DNA from: Galeruca laticollis
Lineage: Eukaryota; Arthropoda; Insecta; Coleoptera; Chrysomelidae
Reading direction: 5' to 3'
NCBI GenBank assembly: GCA_963921935.1
Contig: OY998185.1
Coordinates: 54,699,717-54,763,716, forward strand
Length of the DNA: 64,000 bases
The position numbers and the translations under genes are program-made. Below are positions 43,829-56,346 of this stretch, piece by piece. The notes under the pieces are model-generated. The model was not told the origin of the DNA, ran no database searches, and saw only the letters and a list, made by a program, of their open reading frames with translations. Each line of letters starts with the position of its first letter. The first letter of the stretch is position 1.

Positions 43829-44340
43829 TGTCGATTCATTCAGAGTTGTTTTATAAGATGTTTGATGGCTATCACTCCAATCGAAGCAAGAAAAAACCTT
43901 GGAACATTGCGGAACTGACGAAGGTAAGTAAATTCATTAGGATTTCAAACAAAACCTCAAATTACCACAACCTACAAAATCAATTGAAATTCGCACACTG
44001 TTGTCACGTTTTTGAGTATATGTAGATATTAATTATAAAACTAGTATTACATTTTATTTTAGGTTGCTACATAAATTCTGCAGGCTAAAAAAACTACTAG
44101 GAAAAAAACGAGAAGACAGTATCACATTTAATCTTTATATGACATGTTGGAAGTGGCAGAAGGAAAAATAGTAATTAAAAAAGGCAAACATGAAAAAGGA
44201 AAGTATGTTTCCGTGGTTCTTTATGAAAAAATATTTGATTTTGTTTATGAAACCACATTAATGTTGATCATGACGGTCGCAATTTATACCAGTATCAATA
44301 TAAATATAAATAATTGCATAAGCCAAAAATTTAAATAGCA
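43829..44340 (+). pseudogene. Integrase zinc-binding type remnant (KRBA2-like)
   Basis: Starts MSIHSELFYKMFDGYHSNRS and KKKPWNIAELTK, followed by a GTAAGT (43922). An acceptor-like CTGCAG ends at 44083, then AKKTTRKKTRRQYHI, LYDMLEVAEGKIVIKKG and, after a frame change, HINVDHDGRN near 44262-44291. The last block is the HxxxxHxGR part of an H2C2 integrase finger. The order resembles insect proteins labelled KRAB-A domain-containing 2-like, which derive from Gypsy/Ginger-type integrases. No integrase core follows. Family naming is tentative. Confidence 0.4.
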
Positions 44341-44344
44341 ACGA

Positions 44345-45600
44345 GTTTAGCGTTGCTAGATAAAATACAACTCAAAATTATGTACGGTGCAAGTTATATA
44401 CATAACATCATCAGAAATAGGCAAAAAAAAACCACTAAATAACGCAATACCAGGTACGTACCGTAGTGTCTTAGCGTATCTTAAACTATGAGCAAAGATT
44501 TCAAATTTTTTAAATATCAAGTACAAGTGTAAGCGAAATTATAGTAATTGCCGCAAAAAAAAGAAATAAAACTTTATATGAAAAACGGTAATATGTGAAG
44601 CATAAATGTGAGTTTACTAATGAAGTTGAAGAATAAAGAAAGGGAAAACTGTTCACTTATCCTTTTCCGGAACCAGAACAGGAACTGAAGTTGCTCCAGA
44701 ATATTCCAGCTCTCCTGGAACTGGTCTCACTGACCCATTAAATTCCAATCAGTGATTTTTTTTAATGTCCATATACAAAAACCCCCCTAAAATAGAGAAA
44801 CGAATTAGCCTCTACATAGGGTTTACATTTTACCCCGGTCAAATTTTCGACGTACCCCCCGTAATATCCCATCATACTGACTATATTAACAACACCCGAA
44901 ATTCGCAAATAATCATACATCATGACTTTTAACTGTATAAAAGCCACCTACACTGAGGATAAAAACTATATGACTGGTTTTTTTCCGCTTAGCAAAAAAA
45001 CTACAATACCAAAAAACCCATAATAAAAAGACTATGTCGTTGGACACATCCCTGAATATTTATACAACCCCCGTGATATATTCTTATTTCAACAAAATAA
45101 TAAGCAATGAAGAATATGAACTAATAAGAATTTATGAAATGCATCGAAACTATCTCGTGAAATCCAGATTACATACTCCAATAAACTACGAATCAAAGCT
45201 AAAATTTCTACGTTAGAATACCTATAAAACTGTTAATTCCGAGAAAGTATTTTCAACCATTTACCTTTATAATGAATCCTTCTAACTAACGCCGTCTACG
45301 GAAATTTACCTCAAAAACGCAATTCCTCTAAACTCTTATGGTACCCACAGTCATCGACCGATTTTGGACCAGAAACCTATCGGGTCGGAGCCGCCAGTTG
45401 TTGGTTTCAGCCGTATTTCTCTTCCCCTATGTCGGAATTGTCGGGTTTTCCAATAAAAGGCTTATGACTCCCAGAGCACATGCGAAAATTTTAAGTTGAA
45501 CGATGTGTGTTTACACCTTGACGGCAAATGGAGGACTGAATTTTTAACTTCGTACCGACAGCGCTGTGACTTCTCTCAGTCGACAGGTTAGCCAATATTA
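44345..45600. other. Unassigned region with a small open frame 45034-45216 (+)
   Basis: A TATAAAA (44936) precedes a 60-codon frame starting MSLDTSLNIYTTPVIYSYFN and ending at a TAG at 45214. The peptide has no motif I know. Its base usage (runs of AAAACCC) differs from the flanks. It may be a remnant of an unknown element; 45230-45580 continues without clear coding. Confidence 0.3.
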
Positions 45601-45639
45601 AGTCTCCGACGGCTCGGCAAGTTTTCGCGTTACAGTATT

Positions 45640-46720
45640 TGAATAAAGTAAATCAAATGTACGCTTACTTATAACTGATACTGCAGCACCATTGTCTACT
45701 TCAAAAGTGATTTCTTTGTCATTAAGAACCAAGGTTTCATAAAACTTTTCTCAATAAATATTTTGATCAGATTTAATTCATTATTGTGAAAATCAATTTG
45801 ATAAGTATTTGAAGATTTCTTCCTACACACGTTCTGAAGGTGACCTTTCCTGTTACAAAAAGTACAAATTAAATTATCTTTATCAGGACAACCTGTAGCT
45901 AAATGCTTTTGATCATCGCATCAAAAACAAAATTTTATTTGAAATACCTGCAGGTATGTTTGTTTTAGCTTTAAAGTTGATTTGATTGAAATTTTTATTA
46001 GTATGTAATTCAGCAGTGTCTTTTGCGGAGAGTTCCATACCTACAGCTATTTCTACAGCCTTATCTAATGTCAAATCTTTCTTTTCTAATAACCGACTTT
46101 GAATTTTATCATTACGTAGACCCCAAACAAATTGATTGCGTAATGCTATCTTCAAATAATCGCCAAAATTGCAAAAAATTGACATTTTCTGTAAAGCTGT
46201 GATGTACTGTTGTATAGATTCACCCTCCTGTTGTTTCCGTTGATGTAGTCGGAAAATTTCTGCAATTTCCAGTGGAGTAGGATTGAAGTAATCTTGGAGA
46301 GTTTGTACCAATTCTTGAAAATCCTTTGATTTTGGATTTTGTGGTGTTAATTTGTCACAAAGTATGTCGTATGTTTCTGAGCCCATAAAATGTAAATAAT
46401 AAGAGACCTTACTCTAGTTTCAACAATTCCATAAATTTCACAAGCGCCGTTGAATCGTTGTACCCATCGAGTCCATTGTGATTTTTTAGCATCATAAGGT
46501 TCAATTTGAAATGTATTTTGAATTACTGTAGTTGTATTACTTGAACTTGAGCCTGAAGGTTGAGTATCTTGTAGGTTCATACTTCTTCGATTTCTTTTAT
46601 TTGGCAATTCCCTAACTAATTTAATATTTACATCTGTCATCCCCCGTAGAGCAATGCTCACAACTATCAATAAAATAAAAGTTAGTCTGAATGGCATATA
46701 GACTCTGTATACTAACACCG
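45640..46720 (-). pseudogene. Gypsy Gag and protease remnant (K02A2.6-like group)
   Basis: Minus strand: YDAKKSQWTRWVQRFNGACE (46450-46500), a frame change, MGSETYDILCDKLTPQNPKS, YFNPTPLEIAEIFRLHQRKQ, IFCNFGDYLKIALRNQFVWG, KKDLTLDKAVEIA: the Gag of a Gypsy branch distinct from the one at 20.7 kb. Then a zinc knuckle pair around 45840-45910 (CPDKDNLICTFCNRKGHLQN) and a protease start EVDNGAAVSVIS (45680-45720) where the catalytic DTG reads DNG. RT and integrase are missing; no LTRs found. Confidence 0.78.
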
Positions 46721-48015
46721 CCTATGCATCAAACTGTCTCTTATATTATTATTTGTCTATGGTTTATATTTAAATAACATAAAGCGCAAGCAAAGGTAGG
46801 TTTCAATCATGTAAATACGCAACGTACATTACTATCGATCGTATTATTGGTTGCCTACAATTTTTTTGTCAACAAATATTCAAGTGAAATGACTCCCATA
46901 CAGAAATTTAATTTTTTCAAAGAAGTTAAACGGTTATCACCGTCAATAAGGGCAATTTTCCTAGTTTACATATGCCAAATGTGGCACCTTATTACATTTG
47001 TTGATAATGCTATGTTTGTAAGGTTCTCCGCTAAAAATAACTTTTTCCTGGAATCAGCCAAAGTCACCCTGGTGGGACTAAGTCACCCGAAATTACGGTA
47101 TGTGATTTTAAATGTTTTTAGAAAGGCCTTTCTTATGAATAGATTTTTAGAACTAGTTAAATTTTGAAGTGCCTGGTTCCTGTTGAGTGGATTTCTCTTT
47201 GGGTTCCATACACTTGTCTGATAATTTACAGATTGATATATACTGCTCGCCAAATAGCAACAAGGGAAGATTGCATTTAGAGTTTAATACGAGAAAGACC
47301 ATACGAACATAAGATAACTTCAACAAATTTTTGTTATTTTACATTTATTTGCTATTGTTTATCACAATTAATGAATTAAAAATCTTCCATGTTCAGCAAA
47401 AACTTAATCTGTTAACCATGTTTAAAAATATGAAATTTTTTCATTTGGTCATTTTGTACATGTATTTCCGCGTTAACGGTCAATAAATTGCATGAGAAAA
47501 TGTATATTTTCTAAAATGCCAGACACACCATTGACGATTTTCACAATCTAGTAATTACAACATTAGAAAATCTCATGGGAACAAGCACAACTATATTCTA
47601 CTAACTTCTCTCGGTAGCTCGCTTGCAATTAAAATAATTCAAATTGGTTTTGTTAACTAGCAATTATACAACGACTTCCAGTTTTCTGATCAAATAAATT
47701 ATTGAAGGGTCAGTCGTTCGTATATATGTATTTGCGTGTTGTAATACTCAATAATTGTTTCTAGTAATACCAAAAAAAGACAAAATACACAGGAACGCAG
47801 ACCATGATTAAAATTTCACAGTAAAAACTATTATTTCGTTATAAAAAATATTGTGCGAAAATTGTTTGATATAATCATTTTGAAATATCCTTGTTTTATT
47901 TTATATTTATTTTTTTTAAACAAAAATTATCAAAAAAGAACTGCAAACTAAAATAAAAAATTGTTGCTAGCTCCCGCACCTTTTATTACTTTTCGAAAGT
48001 GTTATAAAATGGCGT
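46721..48015. other. No supported gene
   Basis: A 106-codon open stretch (46847-47167, +) starting MVAYNFFVNKYSSEMTPIQK has no recognised motif and could be chance. The rest is AT-rich. Confidence 0.35.
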
Positions 48016-48023
48016 ACGGCTTT

Positions 48024-51000
48024 CAGTGGCGTAGCTAGGAACCAAGGGGGCTGGGGCAAATTAAAAATGGGGCCCCACTGCTATGTAAACTGATTAGGTT
48101 TTATCAAATAAAAATATGAAATATACAAATACTTTAAAAATGCTAAGCTACTTAACTTCTTTTTTGTGCACTGCAGAGTAGGTAATAAAAATATTAAACA
48201 GTAACAACATAAATTACAATTAATACTTGGTGTAGGTTTGGCTAATAAAACGAAATAGATAAGATTCAAGGGTTTATTATGTAAAGGTCGGGCCTACCAA
48301 CTGACTAAATAACAATTATATTTACAATTTTTTCCTAGCTTTAGTTTTCGCAAAAGTATCAATGACTTCGTTTAAATCCAGGCTTGAAGCAGTTTTGTTT
48401 TCAATTGCTATTAGCGATAAATGTCTGAGTCGAGTTTGGCCCATATTATTTCTTAAATAATTTTCTATTATTTTTAATTTGCTAAATGACCTTTCAGCTG
48501 ATGCAGGAGTGACAGGAATTGTAAAGAATAATAACATTGCTGTAAATACTTCCGTTAGGTCGCATTCTAGCACTCCATAGTTGCTCATTATTACCTTACA
48601 TAATTGGTGAGCAGTCCATGCTTGAGTTAGTTGAGGTAAAACTAGGTGGGAAATATTAATAAATTGAAGTGAAAAACTAGGGCCTATTATATCTGAATAT
48701 TTTCTTTGGAATTCGTCACACTTTTGTAATAAAGTTGCTTCATCAACATGTAATAAAAATGTTGGTGTTAGAAAATCGAATTTATGACAGACTGCACTCA
48801 TACCAATAAAACGTGTTTCTAATTGAGATATTACTGTGTCTAATACATTATTGAAAATCTTAATTTTAAATATTTTTTCTCGGTTTGGAAATCGGTGATC
48901 AGCAGCTAATTCATCAAATTGTTTTTTAACTTTTCTTTGCCCTTTTTCTTGAAAATGGGCATCAATACCATATTTTCTTGCAGTTTCACTGGCTTTGCAC
49001 TTGAATAATTCGAAATCATTTCTATAAATTTGCAACTTTGCTTTGGTCTCTGCTAAAACTTTACTCGCCCCGCCCAAATTGATGACGCATTTTTGTAAAG
49101 TTTTGGATGCATAATTGATGTCGTTCAATACACTGTGCATGAATTCGCAAAGCAACACGAACTCGAAATTTAGCATTTTTGTTTTAATAGTCTCTGCTTC
49201 ACTACGCTCATCTTTATTAGGACTCTTTAGAACTATTTCTGATAATGCTTTGATAATATCAAAATAACGAAGTTTTATTGCAGATATCGTATTGACCCTA
49301 CTGGACCATCTAGTCGGATTTAGTTTTTTTAGAGTGGTGTCCGATTCGCCAGTGAATTTTGACAGTAGATCCCAACGTTTGATGCCGTTTCCGAAAAAGT
49401 TATACAAATTTTGCAACGTTGCAAAAAAATTCTGTATTTCCATAAAAATTCTAACGGCATCATTTATCACCAAATTTAAATTATGAGTGGCACAATGTTC
49501 GTACTCTGCGTTAGGCTGGATATCCTTAATATGTTTTTGTACACCATTATACACACCACTCATCACACTGGCTCCATCATAGCCTCGCCTCACACATTTT
49601 TTTAAATCAATATTTTTGTCGATAAATAATGTTGTCACTTGGTTGACTAAATCTACTGCGCCATGTTTGAAGGCTGCATAAAAGCCTAGAAACACTTCTT
49701 CTACTTCTGTATCTATTGGCTGTCCATTTTCCGATCTGGTTATTACTGCATAGCTCACAACAATGCTTAGCTGATCTACCTTCGATATGTCCTGTGTCGT
49801 ATCCATTATGATGGCAAAAAACGGTGACGCTCTAATTTGTTCTAGTAGATGGGCTTCGAGTTTGGTCCCCAAGCTCTCAATCATTTCATTTTGAATTGTT
49901 GCACTCAGATATCTTGTAGATCCTAAAAACATAAGAAAACACAATTTCAAAAAAGTCCTGATATTAAACAGTTAATAATTATAAACAAAATAAAACAATA
50001 AAAAAACTTAGAAATAATTATTATTACCTTTGGGCATATCCAAAACTTGCCGCAAAATGTGATCATATCGGGCGACAAGCTCTACAAAGGACAGAAAATT
50101 TCCGTGGTTTCCTTCCTGACTTGAGTCTTCTTGATGTCCTCCCAAAGCCAAAGAACTCTTTGCTAGGGTAAGTATGATATCGAATAACCTTTGAAGAACC
50201 ATTTCCCAAAATGATGCTTCTTTGCGAATTTTATTTTCAAGTTCCTTGTCGATAGTATTAGTATCGTTTTTTTTCCAAAATTCATACACAGCACATGCTT
50301 CCGAATGGCCACTCGAACAACTGTGTTGTTTAATTCTTTCTGATAAATGCTTCCAATCTCGAAATCCCGTACACCAAACATTATTCCTTTGTGAAGCAAA
50401 TAACCAAAAGGGTTGACAATAGGCAGCGTCTAGTATTTTGGAATAACACAACCAAAAACGAAATACTGGCCCTTATTTAGAACAAGAAACGTAGTACGAT
50501 TTTGAAAAACACCTATTGTTCTGGTTGATGTCTGTTGGAAAAGGTCCTGAAGGCTGTAAAGACCCCATATCAAGAATTTGACGTTTTTCGTTATCACTTA
50601 ATATTTTGTTCGTGAAGTTTCCCAAGTCATAAGAAGATTTGTCGTACACATTTTCGAAAAATGTAGAGGTCTGTGGTTCCTCCAAACCCGCTCTTATGTG
50701 TGTCATACAAACATCATCCACGTTCACATGATCGGCGGCGGAGGTATCTCCAACTGCAATAATTGTCGAATCTTCTTCAGTAGGCTTCTCAACCAACACT
50801 GCAGTTACCACATTATTTGAGTCACTATCAATAGAAATATTTTGGCCAGATGTACTTACAGAAGGCTGACTAAAAAACTTGTCAATTTTGGGCAATTTTT
50901 GTTTACTATCTTCTCTTTCTTGGCGTTGTTTGCGTTTAAATGCACCACTGGGTTTCTTCTTTTTATCCATAATTTTAGTTTTCTTATTTATTGAAACAAT

Positions 51001-51579
51001 ACAATATTAGATGGTGCTCGAGGTAGGTACTCAACTCACTGTAGTCACTGTTCACTGACGAAGTTAAAAGTAAAATAAAAGGAAAGAGAAACAAAATGAT
51101 ACACTACAAGCTACAAGTGTTGTTGGGGAATCCCCGGAAAAAAATTATCACCGTTAGTGTTACCACTGTTGCCAGTTTAGCCGAAATCTATAGATTTGAC
51201 ACGAGTTATTGACTTAACGGACATCAATATGAGTGGTAAAATCAAATAAAATTGAACCACTATATTCTATATTGACCAGTACAAAAAAGTTTATTGACAT
51301 TAGCTTACTTACTCTTGATACAGCATTCATTTTTTAACCGTTCTCGAAAAAAAATCTTTCGAATTCACAATAAAACGCACATATCACTATCCGTCAAATT
51401 GACAACACTGCCAACCTACAGAAAGAATTTAGGGGAATTCCCTAGGCATAACTTTTGAATTTCTCTCAACTGAGTTCTCATGATTAAAGTGGGGTTGCAA
51501 ACTGTCATCTGGTAAGGCCCCCTGAGCTTGAGGGCCCCGGGGCACTGCCCCGCCTAGCCCATAGGCAGTTACGCCACTG
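48024..51579 (-). mobile_element. hAT element 2 (3556 bp), 8-bp target duplication
   Basis: Left tip CAGTGGCGTAGCTAGG (48024), right tip read inward CAGTGGCGTAACTGCC (51579): 10 identical terminal bases, and both arms continue GC-rich with GGCCCC motifs. ACGGCTTT flanks it at 48016-48023 and 51580-51587, a perfect 8-bp duplication. The transposase gene on the minus strand is nearly intact. The youngest-looking DNA transposon of the window. Confidence 0.95.
48322..50970 (-). pseudogene. hAT transposase, ZMYM/DUF4371 type (element 2), one stop codon
   Basis: Start MDKKKKPSGAFKRKQRQERE at 50970. Exon 1 (50970-50028) holds a Ser/Thr-rich stretch, the TTF-type zinc finger region (FSKSYYVSCSK, then a TAA at 50473-50475, ILDAAYCQPFWLFA) and a DUF4371-like part (ASFWEMVLQRLFDIILTLAK). 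A 105-bp GT-AG intron (50027-49923) leads to exon 2 (49922-48322): ASPFFAIIMDTTQDISKVDQ (first Asp), KKCVRRGYDGASVMSGVYNG (second Asp), CATHNLNLVIND, and the hAT dimerisation domain PASAERSFSKLKIIENYLRN, ending KARKKL. About 848 codons. The single stop falls inside the zinc-finger region; otherwise the frame is continuous. Confidence 0.93.
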
Positions 51580-51587
51580 ACGGCTTT

Positions 51588-51921
51588 AAACATAAATATT
51601 AATTTTTTTATTAAACCAGGAAGAATTTAAGAAAATTAAAAATGCATTTGGACTAATTTTTAGTTAGTTTACTTTTGACAGTATTGTATAAGAATCCTCA
51701 TGCTGCACTTTATAAATAACACAGTGTATATACGAGTATAAAACCACATAAACACAACCAGAACCTTAAATATACAGAGTGTTTCAAAAAAAGATATCCT
51801 CGTTTCTAGGATAGATAGAACACTGTAAGTTAAGTTAAGTTTGCTTAGTAAACATTTTTCCGTAACGGTATTGTTTTAAAAAATTGTATAATCATTTTTT
51901 ACGATTATGTCGAAACTACTG
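51588..51921. other. No supported gene
   Basis: AT-rich spacer between the hAT duplication and the truncated LINE start. Confidence 0.4.
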
Positions 51922-54892
51922 GTAGCATTGTAATCAAATTTTGTACGAATATTTTTGGAAACTGACATAGCACGAAATTATTTTTATACCATTAATATAA
52001 GTAAAGGTAACAATATACTTATTTTAGCTTGCTATAGATCACCATCCAGAGAAACCTATAATCCTAATATTTCAGAATTCACAAATAACCTCCAAAACTT
52101 CCTAAGAGAAAATAACGTGAATTCAGAGAATTATTGCGTATTCATTGGTGATATAAATATCGATATATTAGATCTAAATCACGATACATTAGAATATATA
52201 AATACTTTAAGTGAACACGGTTTCATATCAACTATTAACAATCCAACTAGAGGTACAGCATGCCTGGATCACTTATTTTTATACTCTAAACGTAATGCAA
52301 TAGATTATATTATTCCACTAGTCATAGAAAGTGATATAACTGATCATTATTCTATAGCGCTACAGATAATTCTTGACACTAAGATACCTAAAAAAGTTAA
52401 CAAAAATTTTATTAAAGGTATAAACTACAAAAAACTTAGTAACGATATAAATAAAGTGTCCTGGAACACCATATTTGATTGCATCGATGCTGACTCTGCA
52501 ACAGATAAATTGATTTCAATTTTACAAGCAAATATTAACAATTGCACTTATGTGAAGAAAGCAACAAGAAAAAATACTAAATTAACGCCTTGGATTACTA
52601 ATGCTCTTATACAATCAATTAGTGAAAAAAATAGACTTTAGCGTCAAACAAAGTTATTGCCTAATGATCGCGACCTAATATTGCGGTACAGAACCTACAG
52701 AAATAAGTTAATTTCATTAATAAAACGAACAAAACAAAAATATTACGAAGAACAAATTACACAAAATTCAAATAGTAACAAACACCTATGGAATATTGTT
52801 CAAGATGTATGTGGAAAAAAAATTAAGAACTTGTATAGAAGGTATTAAAAGCCATAAAGGACATATAATAACTCAACCATTTCAAATCGCAAATGCATTT
52901 AATAAAACATTTTCAGAAATGGGTAAAACTTTGGCCACAAAAATCATTGTAGACTCTATTGTTAGTAATACTTCTATTCGACTACCTAACTCAATTGTTT
53001 TACTACCAACAAATAATCAGGAAATCCAAGATATAATAACAGACTTAAAACCAAAAAAGGCAGCGGGAATTGACGGTCACCTTGCATCTTAGAACCTCTT
53101 AAACATATTATAAATATGTGTATTGATAAGGGTATTTGGCCTAAGGCTTTTAAACAGTCATTAGTAATACCGATTTATAAAAATGGAGACAAAACCGATA
53201 CTACCAATTATAGACCTATATCATTAATCTCAACTGTATCCAAAGTTTTTGAAAAGCTATTAAAAAATAGATTGACATCTTACATAAACAAATACAATCT
53301 AATTTCACCTAATCAGTATGGTTTCAAACAGAATAACTCCACACAGGATGCCTTGATAAATTTAACATCTAAAATATTTGATGTAAAATAGTGATAGGGT
53401 ATGCCTAGCCGTATTTTTAGACCTAGCCAAAGCATTCTACACTGTTAGCCACAGCAATCTGCTACAGACTTTAGAAAATATTGGTATACGAGACAACTGT
53501 CTGAAATTATTTGCTAGTTACTTTTCGGATAGACAACAGCTTGTACGGGTTGGTGGAGAGACAAGTGATCAGTGCAATATTACATATGGTGTACCGCAAG
53601 GAACAGTTCTGGGCCCTTTGTTGTTCAATTTATATATAAACGAATTGTTTTCAATAGATAGTACATGACATATGATTGGTTTTGCTGATGACACATTTAT
53701 CATTTACGATGAAGACAACTGGTTCGACCTAAAAAAGAAAGTGGAAAATCACTTAAAAATAGTAATGAAGTGGTTTAATAAAAAAATACTAACAATAAAC
53801 TTCAAAAAAACCTTCTACTTACCATTCCTTAAAAGTAACTCTACCAGTGACCATTTTTAACCTCTGGTAATACAGCAAGACAACCAAAACGTCATCATAA
53901 ATCCTGTAACTAACATCAAATACTTGGGAGTAATTATAGATAAAAACTTAAAATGGGACTACCACATTAAATTTATTCTTTATAGATTTAAGTATTTAAA
54001 AAAATTTATACCGTTTAAGTATCTCAAGACTTTATACTACGGTTTAGTAGAAAGTCACCTTCGTTATGGCATACTTGTTTCGGGTAGTGCCTTAAAAACG
54101 CACATGCACCCTTTAGAAGTTCTTCAAAAGAGATTTCTTAAGATAATGCTACACAAGCATTACACCTATTCATCAGACCTTTTATACAAAGAAGCCAAGA
54201 TATTAGATCTGCATCAACTATATTTCTTATGCGTGAGCACAAAATTTCACACCACGAATAATAAATTTGACTTACCTGAGCATAGATACGAAACTAGACG
54301 GAGACATAATTTTACTGCTCCTAGAATGACTAGTTCTTTATGTCAGAGATCATTTATGTTTTTAGCACCAATGATATACAATTGCATTCCTGTAGAATTG
54401 CAAGGCATTCCAAATATTAACTTATTAAAAAAAAAGTTAAATTTTTTCTCTTAGAAAGGGCAAGAGACTTCTATAGTACTGTCCTTACCAGTGGGTATGT
54501 ACTAGAGATATCCGAATATACATTTTTATAGTTTGTATGAACCTTAAATCAAAAACACAGTCGGATATAATTTGAAAGGTTTAATGTTTGTCTACTGGTC
54601 CATAGTAATAGTAATGGAAATAGAATTGTTCTTTTGTGTTAGGCTGATTTTAATTTTAATTTTTTAGTTTAGTCTTATAATAAGCAAAGTTTTATTGATA
54701 TGTTTTAGTAACATGCCGAAACAGGTGTTATTATTACACCTCTCGGAACCCTTCGAGTTAATTTATTCATGATTAGCTGTACATTTATGTACTACGCTAT
54801 ATGTTATACGTTTCTCTCTCATATTTTGTGATTGATTTATTGTTATTGTTATCATAGTGTATGTATTCTTTTTTTTGAAAATAATTGAATAA
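51922..54892 (+). mobile_element. Jockey/CR1-type LINE, 5' truncated, (ATT)n tail
   Basis: Begins inside the APE endonuclease, runs through RT and C-terminus (to 54454), has a 3' UTR of about 440 bp and ends in an (ATT)n array at 54893. The array is interrupted by an R4/Dong-type fragment, so a target duplication cannot be traced. Confidence 0.85.
51955..54454 (+). pseudogene. LINE endonuclease and reverse transcriptase
   Basis: Endonuclease: LILACYRSPSRETYN, NYCVFIGDININDI-like block at 52135 (VFIGDINIDIL), RGTACLDHLFLYSK and SDITDHYSIALQI (the TDH motif). A stop at 52639-52641 is followed by the linker (KYYEEQI...HLWNIVQ), then RT: KKAAGIDG, KQSLVIPIYKNGDKTDTTNY and RPISLISTVSKVFEKLL, YGFKQNNSTQDALI; VFLDLAKAFYTVSHSNLL (motif A), YGVPQGTVLGPLLFNLYINE (motif B, 53588-53647) and IGFADDTFIIYDED (motif C). 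The C-terminal domain KYLGVIIDKNLKWDYHIKFI...RFLKIMLHK ends at 54454. At least six stops or shifts. Related to the fragment at 30767-31803. Confidence 0.88.
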
Positions 54893-54919
54893 ATTATTAT
54901 TATTATTATTATTATTATT
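54893..54919. repeat. (ATT)n, LINE tail / Dong target
   Basis: 27 bp of perfect ATT repeat at the 3' end of the LINE and, on the other strand, directly after the GGAAAA end of the R4/Dong-type piece. Confidence 0.9.
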
Positions 54920-55859
54920 TTCCTTTTTGTGTTACCGGATTTACACCCGGCGTGTTTCAACGACAGTCGGCCTCAACAGCAAGACTTTCGTTGGGTGTCA
55001 CTATTCTAGAAATGACCTAACAATGTTTGTCGCATCCAGGATTACAGATTTTTGCATTAATCGGTAGGTTGACTCAGGAATATCAATGTCTTTGAGGGAA
55101 GTACTTAGTTTCTTGGGAATTAGCCCCATACAGGATAAAACAACTGGAATGATCTTGACTTCTTTAAGATTCCACAATTCTTTTATTTCGGTCCTTAGCT
55201 CGGCGTATTTGCTTCCTCATTTCGTGTATTAAAGGGCGTAAAGTTTTCCATGCTTAGGTTTAAAGGTGTATAACCCGTATCTGTTTTCACTATGGCTTTA
55301 TGAAGTTGACTATTTTGGTGGCGGAAAAAACTCCTCAAGCCTGCAATTTGCTGAGTGCAAGCTTCCACAACATCTTTTATTCCTCTACCTCCTTTTTGTC
55401 TAGGTAAATTTACCCTTTCGACGGACGCTTTTGGATGGTGTTTTCTATGTTTTGTTAGCTCGGTTCTAATCTTTCTGTTTACTGCTTCCAGGTCCGTTTG
55501 AGTCCATTTAATTATTCCGAAGGAGTACTGAAGAGCGGAGATGGCGTAGCTATTTATGGCCGTGGTAAGGTTTCTTGAATTTAGCTTACTTTTTAAGAGG
55601 TTGTAAAGGCGTTTTTCGAATTCGGTGGTTAATATGGCTTTTATTTCTTTATGTTCTATCTTGTGTGTCTGAAGGATTCCTAAGTACTTGTAGGGTTTGT
55701 CTGTCATGGCTTCAATATATTTGCCTGGCTCTAGTTCTATAGGTTCTCCTTCTTTCAGCTTTCCCTTTTCAACCGATACAGTTTGGCATTTTTCCATACC
55801 AAACGACATTCCGACATCTGTGCTCCACTGGTGCATGAGTTTTAAGTTGGATTCTAGGT
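54920..55859 (-). pseudogene. R4/Dong-type LINE, RT end joined to nuclease end
   Basis: From 55836: MHQWSTDVGMSFGMEKCQTV (RT, after the catalytic motif), KPYKYLGILQTHKIEHKEIK, INSYAISALQYSFGIIKWTQ, LEAVNRKIRTELTKHRKHHP and LPRQKGGRGIKDVVEACTQQ, the characteristic R4/Dong thumb. At 55195 the frame jumps to LRTEIKELWNLKEVKIIPVV and LSCMGLIPKKL, the end of the restriction-like nuclease region (compare VEVLPIVISATGLV at 35310); the zinc finger and PD..D core between are deleted. It lies between (ATT)n arrays 54893-54919 and 55860-55873 and is 5' truncated. Confidence 0.82.
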
Positions 55860-56308
55860 ATTATTATTATTATCATTATATCCGTCTTTTATAGAGGGCG
55901 CTAGTTACATGGTTCGTACTAAGTAGCATAACTTTTTTGAGGTGAAATTTTCCCAAATTAGAACTCAAACATCATTTAATTGTACGTCTGAAAAGTACTA
56001 TGAGTAAAACACAATACCGTATAATGTTTTCGGGTTATTTTGATTTGAAAATGAAGTAATAACTATCTATCCCCACTTGACAACATACTTTCTGTTTCTA
56101 TCTCGATATCCATAATCTTTTTTTTGAAATTTTCAATCCCCACTCGTATTTTTTAAAAATATATATGACGCAATATCATTCGTCTTAATGTAATCAGTCA
56201 TAAAACAGGTGACATTTTTTTCTTAAAAGAACAATCACCTGCCTTAAAAATTGGATAATAAAATAAACCCCACGCATTTCATGATTTTTTTATCATGTTC
56301 ATTTGTAA
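55860..56308. other. (ATT)n remainder, then no supported gene
   Basis: 55860-55873 is the far side of the ATT array. The rest to 56308 is AT-rich without motifs. Confidence 0.5.
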
Positions 56309-56346
56309 TATATCGACGCTTAAAAGGCAACATGACGTAAACGCCT
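56309..56346 (+). repeat. Left TIR of the unclassified transposon
   Basis: Pairs with 62604-62641 in inverted orientation: TATCGACGCT, AAGGCAA, ATGAC and TAA..CGCC are shared. Confidence 0.75.

Noticed and set aside
46847..47167. 106-codon plus-strand frame as a host gene
   Set aside because: No motif, no splice signals in the right phase and no repeat match; not distinguishable from chance.
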